DNA from: Microbacterium sp.
Lineage (GTDB): Bacteria; Actinomycetota; Actinomycetes; Actinomycetales; Microbacteriaceae
DNA length: 64,000 nt
Direction: 5' to 3'
NCBI RefSeq assembly: GCF_031179285.1
Contig: NZ_JAPSHY010000011.1
Location: 7,760-71,759, forward strand
The notes under the pieces were generated by a model. It was given only the letters and a program-made list of their open reading frames with translations. It searched no databases and had not been told where the DNA came from. Every line of letters starts with the position of its first letter. Within the stretch, counting starts at the first letter, position 1. The position numbers were made by a program, and so were the translations under genes. Shown here in pieces: positions 35,651 through 44,447 of this stretch.

Positions 35651-36361
35651 TCAGCCGGCGGCATCTCCCTCGCGCTGTTCTCCCTCGACGTCCGTGTACC
35701 GGCGCACCCAGTACTCCGTGTAGGCCACGTGCGACGATGCGGCGGCGGATGCTGCCACGGGGTCAGCGGCGGCCAGTCCGCGCAGGATCGCGCGGTGTCC
35801 TGCGTCGGAGTGCAGCTTGAGCTCGGCGGCGTCTCCCGCATCCGGGATGCGGTAGGCGCGTGACCGCGACCGCAGCACGTCGATCAGGCTCGTGAGGGCG
35901 CTGTTGCCGGCGGCCTCCGAGATGGTCATGTGGAACTCATGGTCGAGCCGGGAGTGATCTTCGAAGTCGTCGCTCGCCTCGATCTGGTCGAGAAGCCCAC
36001 TGAGCGCCTCGACCGTGTCGGGGCCGATCCGTGCAGCGGCGAGCGCGGCTGCGTGCGGCTCCAGCACCCGCCGCAGCTCGGTGAGCTCGAGCACCCCCGC
36101 CATCGGCAGGAGTCCGACGGTGAGGGAGAGGCTCCCGATCAGGTCGGCCGCCCGCAACTCGCTGACATAGCTGCCAGAGCCGTGGCGCGTGTCGAGGACG
36201 CCGAGGGCCGCGAGGGTGCGGATGGCCTCGCGCAGCGACCCCCGGGAGACGCCGAGCCGCTCGCACAGCTCGCCCTCACTCGGCAGTCGATCGCCCGGGC
36301 GCAGCGCGCCGTCGGCGATGAGAGCCCGCAGCCCGTGCAGCGCCTTGTCCAACGCGCTCAT
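35651..36361 (-). CDS. FadR/GntR-family regulator
   Basis: A 236-aa regulator with a wHTH (residues about 10-70, GVSRGSLREAIRTLAALGV) and FCD effector domain with LDHEFHMTI carrying a metal-ligand His. The start at 36361 follows GGGAGGAA. It is divergent from the aminotransferase-transporter operon at 36523-40971 and likely controls it through sites in the 161-nt gap. Confidence 0.88.
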   Translation of the reverse strand: MSALDKALHGLRALIADGALRPGDRLPSEGELCERLGVSRGSLREAIRTLAALGVLDTRHGSGSYVSELRAADLIGSLSLTVGLLPMAGVLELTELRRVLEPHAAALAAARIGPDTVEALSGLLDQIEASDDFEDHSRLDHEFHMTISEAAGNSALTSLIDVLRSRSRAYRIPDAGDAAELKLHSDAGHRAILRGLAAADPVAASAAASSHVAYTEYWVRRYTDVEGEQREGDAAG

Positions 36362-36485
36362 CGTGTTCCTCCCTGGCACCCGGATCTCCTGCGAGTCTGT
36401 CGGACAGCCGTCGCTCGACAAACTTGTATGACGACTTTGTAAAATTGTGCCCGATCCCTCGCCTTGAGATGCCGCTTATGGCAAA

Positions 36486-36498
36486 GTTGTGCAACAAC
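36486..36498. promoter_or_regulatory. Candidate FadR-type operator
   Basis: GTTGTGCAACAAC, palindromic except at the centre, between divergent genes. A second, weaker near-palindrome, ACAAACTTGT, lies at 36418-36427, and TAAAAT (36440-36445) is a good plus-strand -10. Confidence 0.55.
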
Positions 36499-36522
36499 TC
36501 TCTTACTCGCTGATGAGGATTC

Positions 36523-37758
36523 ATGCCAGCCGCCCCCTTTCCCGCACCGCTTCGACTGACGTCGTTCGACCGCGCTCGAGACGCGTGGCCGCTGGATCCG
36601 GCGATCGTGCACCTCAACCACGGATCGTTCGGTGCCGTCCCCTCGGCGGTCGTCGCGCATCAGGATGCGCTGCGGCGACAGGCCGACCTCAGCCCGGTCG
36701 AGTGGTTCCCGCGCATCGCCGAGCGAGTGCGAGCCGCTCGTGAGCGAACCGCACCGTTCGTGGGCGCTCGCCCCGAGGACAGCGCCTTCGTGCCGAACGC
36801 CTCGGCCGCGGCGACTGTCGTCTACAACGCTCTGCGTCTCGAGACCGGCGACGAGATCCTCGTCACCGATCAGGGCTATGGCGCGATCACGATGGGGGCG
36901 CAGCGTCTCGCCCGGCGCTTTGGCGCGACCGTGCGGGTCGTCGAGCTTCCGCTGCTCGCCGACGACGACGAGATCGTCGAGCGCTTCAGCGACGCACTCA
37001 CCCCGCGCACCAGGCTCGTCATCATCGACCAGATCACCTCCCCCACCGCGCGCGAAATGCCGACGCGGCGCATCGCCGACAGCGCGGCCCGGCACGGCGT
37101 GCGCACCCTCGTGGACGGCGCTCACGCACCCGGCCTCATCCCCGACGCAGCGGCAGCCGCCGGCGGCGACTGGTGGTTCGGCAACCTGCACAAGTGGCCA
37201 TGCGCCCCGCGTGGCTCGGCTCTGCTCGTGACCGCGGCCCATGATCGGGATGATCTCTGGCCCCTCATCGACTCGTGGGCTGCGCGCGAGACGTTCCCCG
37301 CCCGTTTCGACACCCAGGGCACGATCGATGCGACGACCTATCTCGCCACACCGGCAGCGATCGACTTCATCGAGAACGAGTTCGGCTGGCAGCAGGCGCG
37401 GGAAGCGATGGCACAGCTCGTGGATGCCGGTGCCGAGATCATCGCCGAGGGCTTGCGCCCCTTCGCCGACGAAGAGCCGCTCACGACCCTGCCGTCGCCG
37501 GTGCCGTCGATGCGCCTCGTCCGCCTTCCGCTGGGTCTCGGCGCCACTCGCGAAGAGGCCGATGCGCTGCGCATGGAACTGCTCGACGAGACCGGCGTCG
37601 AGACGGCGTTCACCAGCTTCCGCGGCATCGGATACTTCCGCCTGTCGGCGCATCTGTACACCGAAGCATCCGATTTCGACGCGTTCGTCGGGCGCTGCAT
37701 CCCGCAGATCCTCCGCCGCGCCGGCATCCGGTCTGCCGAATCGATCGTCGTCCCCTGA
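36523..37758 (+). CDS. Class V aminotransferase (isopenicillin-N epimerase-like)
   Basis: A 411-aa PLP enzyme. The N-terminal HLNHGSFGAVPSAV, Asp in LVDGAHAPG and PLP Lys in NLHKWPCAPRG are typical. Family members act as epimerases, desulfurases or transaminases, so the reaction is not predictable. The start has GAGG upstream. It is the first gene of an operon with a solute importer, suggesting the imported compound carries an amino group or is transaminated after uptake (inference). Confidence 0.85.
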   Translation: MPAAPFPAPLRLTSFDRARDAWPLDPAIVHLNHGSFGAVPSAVVAHQDALRRQADLSPVEWFPRIAERVRAARERTAPFVGARPEDSAFVPNASAAATVVYNALRLETGDEILVTDQGYGAITMGAQRLARRFGATVRVVELPLLADDDEIVERFSDALTPRTRLVIIDQITSPTAREMPTRRIADSAARHGVRTLVDGAHAPGLIPDAAAAAGGDWWFGNLHKWPCAPRGSALLVTAAHDRDDLWPLIDSWAARETFPARFDTQGTIDATTYLATPAAIDFIENEFGWQQAREAMAQLVDAGAEIIAEGLRPFADEEPLTTLPSPVPSMRLVRLPLGLGATREEADALRMELLDETGVETAFTSFRGIGYFRLSAHLYTEASDFDAFVGRCIPQILRRAGIRSAESIVVP

Positions 37759-37798
37759 CCCTGCATCCCCACCCGAATCACCAACTGAGAGGCACATC

Positions 37799-39109
37799 GT
37801 GAAGAACAAGATCTTGACGACAGCGGCGGGAGTCGGCACCGTTGCCGTTCTCGCACTCACCGGCTGCTCCGCCGGAGGCGGCGCGTCCTCCGACGGAGCC
37901 GTCACCCTGCAGATGGTCGAGAGTCTGACCAACCCCGCCCGTACCGACCTGATCAGGGGGCTTCTCGACGACTTCGAGGAGAAGAACCCGAAGATCAAGG
38001 TCAACCTCATCTCGCCGCCGACCGAGCAGGCCGACCAGAAGATCCAGCAGATGCTGCAGTCCGGTAAGGGAGTCGACGTCCTGGAGGTGCGCGACATCAC
38101 CGTCGGACCGTTCGCGAACAACGGCTGGCTCCACGACCTCACGGACGACCTCGAGGACTGGGACGGCTGGGACGCGCTGACGGACAACGCCAAGTCCGCA
38201 TCGGTCGCCGAGGACGGCAAGAGCTACTTCGTGCCCTACGGCTTCTACGGTCTGTCGCTGTTCTATCGCACCGACCTCGTCGCCGACGCCGGTTTCGACG
38301 GACCTCCGCACAGCTGGAAGGAACTGCTGGAGCAGGCATCCGCCATTCAGGACCCGGCGAACAACGTCTACGGCTACGCGTTCCGCGGCGGCCCGAACGC
38401 GAGCAGCAACGTCGTGGCCGCCATCGAGGCGTACACGATCGACGACCTGAACGTCGATGACGCCTTCCTCATGGAAGACGGTTCCACGATCTTCGCCGCC
38501 CCCGAGGCGCAGGAAGCCGTCGACGACTACTTCGCGTTGTTCGAGCAGGCCTCGCCGCCCTCGGCCGTATCGTGGGGCTACCCCGAGATGGTGGCCGGCT
38601 TCACCAACGGCACGACCGCCTTCCTGCTGCAGGATCCCGAGGTCATCGCCACCGTGCAGGACTCGTCGCTGACCGAGGACCAGTGGGACACCGCTCCGCT
38701 CCTCGTCGGGCCCTCCGGCAAGGCCGCACAACCGCTGGCGGTCGCCGGCTGGGGCGTGGCGCAGAAGAGCGAGAACAAGGACGCGGCGGTGAAGCTCGTC
38801 GAGTTCCTGTCATCGGCCGAACCGGCGACCGAGTTCGCGCAGGCCAACAGTCTCGTGCCGATCATCACCGAGGCTGCCGACGACGAGTTCTACTCCTCGG
38901 GCCCGTGGACCAGCTACGTCACCATGACGGAAGACCCCGAGACGTACGTCAACGTGCGCCAGCCGCGAGGTGTCAGCTGGTGGACGGAGTGGATCCAGAA
39001 GGCGGATCAGGATGTGCAGAACGTGCTGCTCGGCAACATGTCCACCAGCGACCTGCTCGCCTCGTGGGACGCATTCTGGACTGAGAAGTACGCCGCGGAG
39101 AAGGGCTGA
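37799..39109 (+). CDS. Extracellular solute-binding lipoprotein (MalE type)
   Basis: A 436-aa lipoprotein with lipobox LTGC (Cys23) and Ser/Gly linker, followed by TLQMVESLTNPARTDLI and KIKVNLISPPTEQADQKIQ. GTG at 37799 follows GAGAGG. It sits between the aminotransferase and two permease genes. The ligand is unknown; the family binds mono- and oligosaccharides, polyols or glycerol phosphates. Confidence 0.9.
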   Translation: MKNKILTTAAGVGTVAVLALTGCSAGGGASSDGAVTLQMVESLTNPARTDLIRGLLDDFEEKNPKIKVNLISPPTEQADQKIQQMLQSGKGVDVLEVRDITVGPFANNGWLHDLTDDLEDWDGWDALTDNAKSASVAEDGKSYFVPYGFYGLSLFYRTDLVADAGFDGPPHSWKELLEQASAIQDPANNVYGYAFRGGPNASSNVVAAIEAYTIDDLNVDDAFLMEDGSTIFAAPEAQEAVDDYFALFEQASPPSAVSWGYPEMVAGFTNGTTAFLLQDPEVIATVQDSSLTEDQWDTAPLLVGPSGKAAQPLAVAGWGVAQKSENKDAAVKLVEFLSSAEPATEFAQANSLVPIITEAADDEFYSSGPWTSYVTMTEDPETYVNVRQPRGVSWWTEWIQKADQDVQNVLLGNMSTSDLLASWDAFWTEKYAAEKG

Positions 39110-39112
39110 CCC

Positions 39113-40060
39113 GTGGCCCGCTCCGATCGTCAAGGAGGCTCCGTCGGCATCGCCGGCGGGGCCTCCCCGGCATCCCGCAGGCGCCCCTTCCGAAGTCGTC
39201 ACGCGCTGACGCTGCTGGCCTTCCTCGCGCCGGCGATCGTCTTCGTGTGCTGGTTCACCTACTGGCCGATGCTGCAGGGTGCCCGCATGGCCTTCCACGA
39301 CTGGAATCTCTGGGACCTCACCTCGACCCCGTTCGTCGGCTTCGCCAACTTCGTCGCGGTGTTCCAGGATCCGGCCTTTCCGATCGTGGCGTGGAACTCC
39401 GTGCTCTGGGTCGTCGGCTCGCTGGTGCCGCAGCTCGTGATCGGATTCCTGATCGCGCTCGCGCTGCGCAAGCGTTTCCGCTTCCGCGGCCTGTATCAGG
39501 CCCTGGTCTTCTTCCCGTGGGCCGTCTCCGGCTTCCTGATCGGGATGCTGTTCCGCTGGATGTTCAATGCCGAGTTCGGCGTGGTCAACGACCTGCTCAT
39601 GAAGGCGGGCCTCATCGACGCTCCCCTTCCCTGGCTCGCGGACCCGAAGCTGGCGATGTTCGCGGTGATCGTGGCGAACATCTGGTACGGGGTGACGTTC
39701 TTCGCGATCATGATCCTCGCCGCTCTCCAGTCCGTTCCGGACGAGATGCTGGAGGCGGCGAGCCTCGACGGAGCCGGACGGTTCCGGCAGCTGTTCTCGA
39801 TCATCATCCCGTACATCTCGATGACGCTGTTCCTCACGATCCTGCTGCGCATCATCTGGATCTTCAACTTCCCCGACATCATCTACGCGATGACCAACGG
39901 TGGCCCCGCCAACCAGACGCACATCATCACGACCTGGATGGTCAATTACACCCAGCAGGGCAACTACGGCATCGCAAGCTCCATCGGGCTCATCGTCGTC
40001 GCGTTCCTGTTCGTGTTCTGCGCGTTCTATCTGATGGCGATGCGGAGGGCTCAGCGATGA
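39113..40060 (+). CDS. ABC transporter permease, MalF type
   Basis: A 315-aa permease with about six helices and EAA loop EAASLDGAGRFRQLF. It begins with GTG 3 nt after the binding-protein stop. It precedes and overlaps the second permease by 4 nt. Confidence 0.9.
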   Translation: MARSDRQGGSVGIAGGASPASRRRPFRSRHALTLLAFLAPAIVFVCWFTYWPMLQGARMAFHDWNLWDLTSTPFVGFANFVAVFQDPAFPIVAWNSVLWVVGSLVPQLVIGFLIALALRKRFRFRGLYQALVFFPWAVSGFLIGMLFRWMFNAEFGVVNDLLMKAGLIDAPLPWLADPKLAMFAVIVANIWYGVTFFAIMILAALQSVPDEMLEAASLDGAGRFRQLFSIIIPYISMTLFLTILLRIIWIFNFPDIIYAMTNGGPANQTHIITTWMVNYTQQGNYGIASSIGLIVVAFLFVFCAFYLMAMRRAQR

Positions 40061-40971
40061 CCATGACAGGCACTCACCCGACAGGCGCGTCGCAGACGCG
40101 GAGGATCACCGTTCCCGATCCCGCAGCCGCCCCGCGCCCGAAGCCGCGGGTCACGGTCGGCGGCGTGGCCCGTGTCGTCGGGCTCGCGCTGTGGCTCGTC
40201 ATCACGCTGTTCCCGCTGTACTGGATCGCGCTGACGTCGATCAAGTCGCCTGGCACGATCAACCGGTTCCCGATCGAGTACTGGCCGAGCGAGCCGTCGC
40301 TGGAGAACTACGTCGGCCTGTTCCAGCACAGCTCGTTCGGCGTCTTCCTCGGCAACTCGGCTCTGGTTGCGGTGATCGGCGGCGCGGTGGCGACGCTGAT
40401 CGCCTTGCTCAGTGCGTACGTGCTTGCGCGGTTCGAGTTCCGCGGCAAGGGCGCGATCCTCATCGCGTTCCTCCTGACGCAGATGATCCCGGCGTTCATC
40501 GCGCTGGGTCCGCTGTATTCGATGATGACCGAGCTCGGCCTCGTCGACACCAAGTCGGGGCTCATCCTCGTGTACATCGCGATCTGCATCCCGTTCTCGA
40601 CGGTGATGCTGCGAGGTTTCTTCGCGAACGTGCCCGACGCACTCGAGGAGGCGGCCATGATCGACGGGTGCTCCCGCCTCGGCGCCCTGTTTCGGGTGCT
40701 CGTGCCTGTGATGACCCCCGGGATCATCGCCGCGTTCATCTTCAACTTCGTGAACTGCTGGAACGAGTTGTTCCTGTCAGTCGTCCTGATGAACACCGAC
40801 GAGAACCGCACCGTGCCGTCCGCATTGAACGGCTTCATCTCGACCTTCAACATCGATTGGGGTTCGATGTCGGCTGCCGCTGTGCTGACCATCCTGCCCA
40901 CCATGGTGATGTTCGCGCTCGCGAGCCGATGGATCGTGCAGGGCCTGACCGCCGGGGCGGTCAAGGAGTAG
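40057..40971 (+). CDS. ABC transporter permease, MalG type
   Basis: A 304-aa permease with about six helices and EAA loop EAAMIDGCSRLGALF. ATG at 40057 overlaps the previous stop (ATGA); the long in-frame extension upstream is not used. It is the last gene of the operon, followed 10 nt later by a strong terminator. There is no local ATPase. Confidence 0.9.
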   Translation: MTMTGTHPTGASQTRRITVPDPAAAPRPKPRVTVGGVARVVGLALWLVITLFPLYWIALTSIKSPGTINRFPIEYWPSEPSLENYVGLFQHSSFGVFLGNSALVAVIGGAVATLIALLSAYVLARFEFRGKGAILIAFLLTQMIPAFIALGPLYSMMTELGLVDTKSGLILVYIAICIPFSTVMLRGFFANVPDALEEAAMIDGCSRLGALFRVLVPVMTPGIIAAFIFNFVNCWNELFLSVVLMNTDENRTVPSALNGFISTFNIDWGSMSAAAVLTILPTMVMFALASRWIVQGLTAGAVKE

Positions 40972-40981
40972 CAGCGACACG

Positions 40982-41017
40982 ACGAAGGCCGCCGTTCCGG
41001 GGAACGGCGGCCTTCGT
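40982..41017 (+). terminator. Strong hairpin terminator
   Basis: A perfect 17-bp stem pairs 40982-40998 with 41001-41017 with only two unpaired loop bases. It lies between the permease operon and the convergent aldo/keto reductase gene (stop at 41038), so it can stop transcription from both sides. Confidence 0.85.
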
Positions 41018-41037
41018 GCTGTCATGGGCCGGGTCGG

Positions 41038-42051
41038 TCAGACCAGGCGCGACTTCGGCGAGACCGTGTACGTGTTCTCGGGGTCGGAGAACACCGCGTC
41101 ACCGAGGGCGGTGTCGATGGCGGCCATCGTGTCGGCGTCGAGCGTGACACCCGATGCCTTCACCGTGTCGGCGAGCTGCTCGGGGCGCGAGGCTCCCACG
41201 AGCGCGGCCGCGATGTTCGGGTTCTGCAGCACCCAGGCGATGGCCAGCTGCGGCATGGTGAGCCCGGCGTCGGCCGCGATCGGCTTCAGCCGTTGCACGG
41301 CGGTGAGCACGTCGTCGGTCAGGAAGCTCTTGATGAAGTGCGCGCCGCTCTTCTCGTCGGTGGCGCGCGAGCCCTCCGGCACGGGCTGTCCTGGCAGGTA
41401 CTTGCCCGACAGGACGCCCTGCGCCATCGGCGACCAGACGATCTGCGAGATGCCGAGCTCTTCAGATGCCGGCACGACCTTGCCCTCGATGACGCGGTGC
41501 AGCATCGAGTACTGCGGCTGGTTCGAGATGAGCTGCACGCCCAATTGCTTCGCCAGCGCGTGGCCTTCGCGCAGCTGCTCGGCCGTCCACTCGGAAACGC
41601 CGATGTAGAGGGCCTTGCCCTGGCGGACGACATCGGCGAAGGCCTGGAACGTCTCCTCGAGCGGGGTCTCGTAGTCGAACCTGTGCGCCTGATACAGGTC
41701 GACGTAGTCGGTGCCGAGGCGCTTCAGGGAGCCGTTGATCGACTCGAGGATGTGCTTGCGAGACAGGCCGGTGTCGTTCGGCCCCTTCGGGCCGGTCGGG
41801 AAGTACACCTTCGTGAAGATCTCGAGACCCTCTCGGCGCTGACCCGACAGCGCCTTGCCGAGCACGACCTCGGCGGCCGTGTTCGCGTAGGTGTCTGCGG
41901 TGTCGAATGTCGTGATCCCGGCATCCAGTGCCGCGTGCACCGTCTTCAGCGCCGCGTCGTCTTCGACCTGCGAGGCGTGCGTGACCCAGTTGCCGTAGGT
42001 GATCTCCGAGACCTTGAGACCGCTGTTACCGAGGAAGCGATAGTTGACCAT
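41038..42051 (-). CDS. Aldo/keto reductase
   Basis: A 337-aa NADPH-dependent oxidoreductase with the (beta/alpha)8 fold. The tetrad is visible as Asp50 and Tyr55 in FDTADTYANTA, Lys81 in FTKVYF and His122 in QAHRFD. It belongs with the YghZ/Kv-beta-like AKR group. The substrate is unknown. It is a monocistronic gene. Confidence 0.9.
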   Translation of the reverse strand: MVNYRFLGNSGLKVSEITYGNWVTHASQVEDDAALKTVHAALDAGITTFDTADTYANTAAEVVLGKALSGQRREGLEIFTKVYFPTGPKGPNDTGLSRKHILESINGSLKRLGTDYVDLYQAHRFDYETPLEETFQAFADVVRQGKALYIGVSEWTAEQLREGHALAKQLGVQLISNQPQYSMLHRVIEGKVVPASEELGISQIVWSPMAQGVLSGKYLPGQPVPEGSRATDEKSGAHFIKSFLTDDVLTAVQRLKPIAADAGLTMPQLAIAWVLQNPNIAAALVGASRPEQLADTVKASGVTLDADTMAAIDTALGDAVFSDPENTYTVSPKSRLV

Positions 42052-42100
42052 GTATCAACGCTACTTGCTCGCGCGGGTGGCGGGGACGGATCGACCGGTC

Positions 42101-42592
42101 TCACGCAGGTGCCGGAGCGCGGCGATCACGTACGACTGTCGAAATCCCGACGACGATCACGGCGATCGCGGCGAGGGCGCTCACCACGTACAGCGCCACC
42201 GCCCACGGGGAGTAGTCGGCGCCGCTGATCCCGAACGTGTCGGCGAGACCCATACCGGCTCCGAACGACGCGGCGAAGTATGCGAAGGCCCCGAAAGTCA
42301 GTAGCGCGAGAAGAGTCATCCCGGGGACGATCGGCGGCGCCTTCGTGATGACGGAGACCACGGCGACCCCGACAGCCAGCGCCACCCCGATCCCGAGGAT
42401 GAAGAGAACTCGCTCGTGCCCCAGGCTCTCCCCTGCGCCTGACATCTCTGCGCGGATCGCATCTAGCGTGAGTCCGGGCGCGGCGGCGAGCGGATTCAGG
42501 ACGAGGATCTGCACCGCGGCGAGCGTCGCATACGCGGTGACCCCGAGCACGCCGGCGATCGAGATCCACAGCGTCTGCGTCTGGCGCGTCAT
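42101..42592 (-). CDS. Small four-helix membrane protein, unknown
   Basis: A 163-aa integral membrane protein, with hydrophobic stretches near residues 10-32, 60-80, 90-110 and 130-150. Between the first and second there is a short acidic-polar loop. I recognise no family. It lies 9 nt from the MocR gene end (same strand), so the two may be co-transcribed. Confidence 0.75.
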   Translation of the reverse strand: MTRQTQTLWISIAGVLGVTAYATLAAVQILVLNPLAAAPGLTLDAIRAEMSGAGESLGHERVLFILGIGVALAVGVAVVSVITKAPPIVPGMTLLALLTFGAFAYFAASFGAGMGLADTFGISGADYSPWAVALYVVSALAAIAVIVVGISTVVRDRRAPAPA

Positions 42593-42601
42593 GCGCTCAC
42601 T

Positions 42602-44098
42602 CTAGAACGCGCCATCGAGAGACTCCCGATACTCCCGCCATGCGGCACCCAATCGGCGGACCCCTTCGACGAGGACGTCGTCCGGCGCCGTGAACGGAAG
42701 ACGGATGTGATCGTCGGGCGAGACGGACGCAGCGAATGCGGCACTTCCGGCGACCGACACACCGTGGCCGGCGGCGAGGCGCGCCACGGCGGCGGCCGAT
42801 CCGATGGGCAATCGGGCCCAGAGCGAGAGACCGCCGCGGGGCGGGTCGTACGTCCAGTCGGGTAGGTGTTCGGCGAGTTGCTCCTGCAGCAGCCGCAGCT
42901 TCTGCGCGTGCCGTCTGCTGCTGTCGCGCCGCTGCTCGTCGGCGTGAGCGATCAGGTCGAGGGCGAGCAGCTGCCCGGGAACGCTCGTCGACTGATCCGC
43001 GAGTTGCCTGGCACCGCGCAGTCGTCGCACGAGCACGGGGTCGGCACGCAGCCATCCGATCCGAAGCCCCGCCCACGCCCACTTCGACACGGACTCGACC
43101 ACGATCACCGGTGCGTCCGGGCGCTCAGCCGCCAGCGACGCCGGAACCACGCCGTCGAAGGAGATGCCGGCGACGACGCGGTCCTCGATCACCGTCACGC
43201 CGTACTGCGCGGCGAGCTCGGCCACTCGATGTCGGGCCGACGCGGGCAGTCGCGTGCCGGTCGGGTTCTGGTGGTGCGGGTTGAGCGCGACGAGTGCCGG
43301 CCGGAGCCGCGCCATCGCCACCTCCAGCGCGTCGACGTCGAGGCCGTCGCCGGTCATCGGCACACCGTGGACTGTGCCGCCGCGGAGGCCGACCGAATCG
43401 GTCACGCCCGGCCACGTGACCTCCTCGGCCAACACCACGTCGCCCGGGCCGACGAGCGCGTTCACGACGAGGCTGATCGCCTGCTGCGCGCCATGCGTCA
43501 CGAGGATCTGTTCCGCGGTGGTCGGTGTGCCTTCGGCCTGGAACAGTTTGGCGATCTGGGCGCGCAGTGCGGGGAGCCCGGCGGGATCGGTCTCGGGCAG
43601 CAGCGCCAGGTCGAGCCGCGGTTCGTGTTCACGGATGAGCCGCGTCGTGAGGTTCGACAGATGAGGGACGGTGCGCAACAGGTCGATCGCGTTGGGGAGG
43701 GCCGAGAACAGCACCTCGCCCCTCCCGGGCCGTTGGAAGGGAACCGCGGATGCCGCCACTCCGGCGATCCTCGTGCCACTGCCCTGCCTCCGCTCGACGA
43801 GACCATCTTCGGCGAGTCGCGCGTAGGCCACGACGACCGTGCCGCGAGAGACAGAACTGACCGCTGCCAGGGTGCGCTCCGCCGGCAATCGATCACCCGG
43901 ACGCAGCTCTCCGCTTTCGATCAGCCCGGCGATGCCCCGCGCCAATCGCGTCGCGAGCGTGCCCTCCCCCTGCGTCCATCGGCCGAGGCGAGCGGCCAGC
44001 GTGTCGGAGGACACCTCGCCTGCTCGCACGAGAGTCGGGGCATCATCGACCGATCGCTGGCCCACTGGCTGAAGATTGGCCCTGTAGCGCTCGTCCAT
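42602..44098 (-). CDS. MocR-family regulator (GntR HTH fused to aminotransferase-like domain)
   Basis: A 498-aa protein. The winged HTH (residues about 50-115: GELRPGDRLPAERTLA, then VSRGTVVVAYARLAEDGLV) is fused to a fold-type I aminotransferase domain that binds PLP as a sensor (ALNPHHQNPTG, VVESVSKWAWAGLRIGW with the PLP Lys). ATG at 44098 is chosen; another at 44128 would put the operator inside the coding region. It sits divergent from a short open frame and close to the membrane-protein gene. Confidence 0.88.
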   Translation of the reverse strand: MDERYRANLQPVGQRSVDDAPTLVRAGEVSSDTLAARLGRWTQGEGTLATRLARGIAGLIESGELRPGDRLPAERTLAAVSSVSRGTVVVAYARLAEDGLVERRQGSGTRIAGVAASAVPFQRPGRGEVLFSALPNAIDLLRTVPHLSNLTTRLIREHEPRLDLALLPETDPAGLPALRAQIAKLFQAEGTPTTAEQILVTHGAQQAISLVVNALVGPGDVVLAEEVTWPGVTDSVGLRGGTVHGVPMTGDGLDVDALEVAMARLRPALVALNPHHQNPTGTRLPASARHRVAELAAQYGVTVIEDRVVAGISFDGVVPASLAAERPDAPVIVVESVSKWAWAGLRIGWLRADPVLVRRLRGARQLADQSTSVPGQLLALDLIAHADEQRRDSSRRHAQKLRLLQEQLAEHLPDWTYDPPRGGLSLWARLPIGSAAAVARLAAGHGVSVAGSAAFAASVSPDDHIRLPFTAPDDVLVEGVRRLGAAWREYRESLDGAF

Positions 44099-44110
44099 AA
44101 GGCTCGATTC

Positions 44111-44178
44111 TGGTCCAATGAACATCACATTCGCACGAAGAAGCTCGTTTCATACACCAATGAATCCCGATTGGACCA
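44111..44178. promoter_or_regulatory. MocR operator region
   Basis: TGGTCCAAT at 44111-44119 and its complement ATTGGACCA at 44170-44178; CCAATGAA is also directly repeated at 44115 and 44157. MocR proteins commonly use such paired sites. They lie upstream of the MocR start. Confidence 0.6.
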
Positions 44179-44399
44179 TTGCCGACCTGCTGCAGTGGGT
44201 CAGTGACGACCGGCACCAGCACGATGCGAGTCTCCGAGACCCGCTCGTCCTCATCGAGTCGGCATTGACCGGCAGTTCGTGGGCCCGTCAGCCGTCGACC
44301 GTCGCCTTGACCCGCTCCATCGCCGCCGCCGTCCGCGCTACGCCATCGCTCGGCTCGCTCTCGATCGGCAGCCTGGTCCGGCGTGCCGACGCCGCGTAA
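44160..44399 (+). CDS. Small hypothetical protein
   Basis: A possible 79-aa protein starting near the operator and ending before rlmN. It has no ribosome-binding site or recognised motif. The first residues include DWTIADLLQWVSDDRHQHDA, and the rest is helix-like and Ala/Ser-rich. It may be a regulatory-region open frame only, or a small partner of MocR. Confidence 0.35.
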   Translation: MNPDWTIADLLQWVSDDRHQHDASLRDPLVLIESALTGSSWARQPSTVALTRSIAAAVRATPSLGSLSIGSLVRRADAA

Positions 44400-44447
44400 G
44401 AGCGCGCGAACGCGCCGGCCGTCGACGTCACAGACAGTCGCGTGCGG

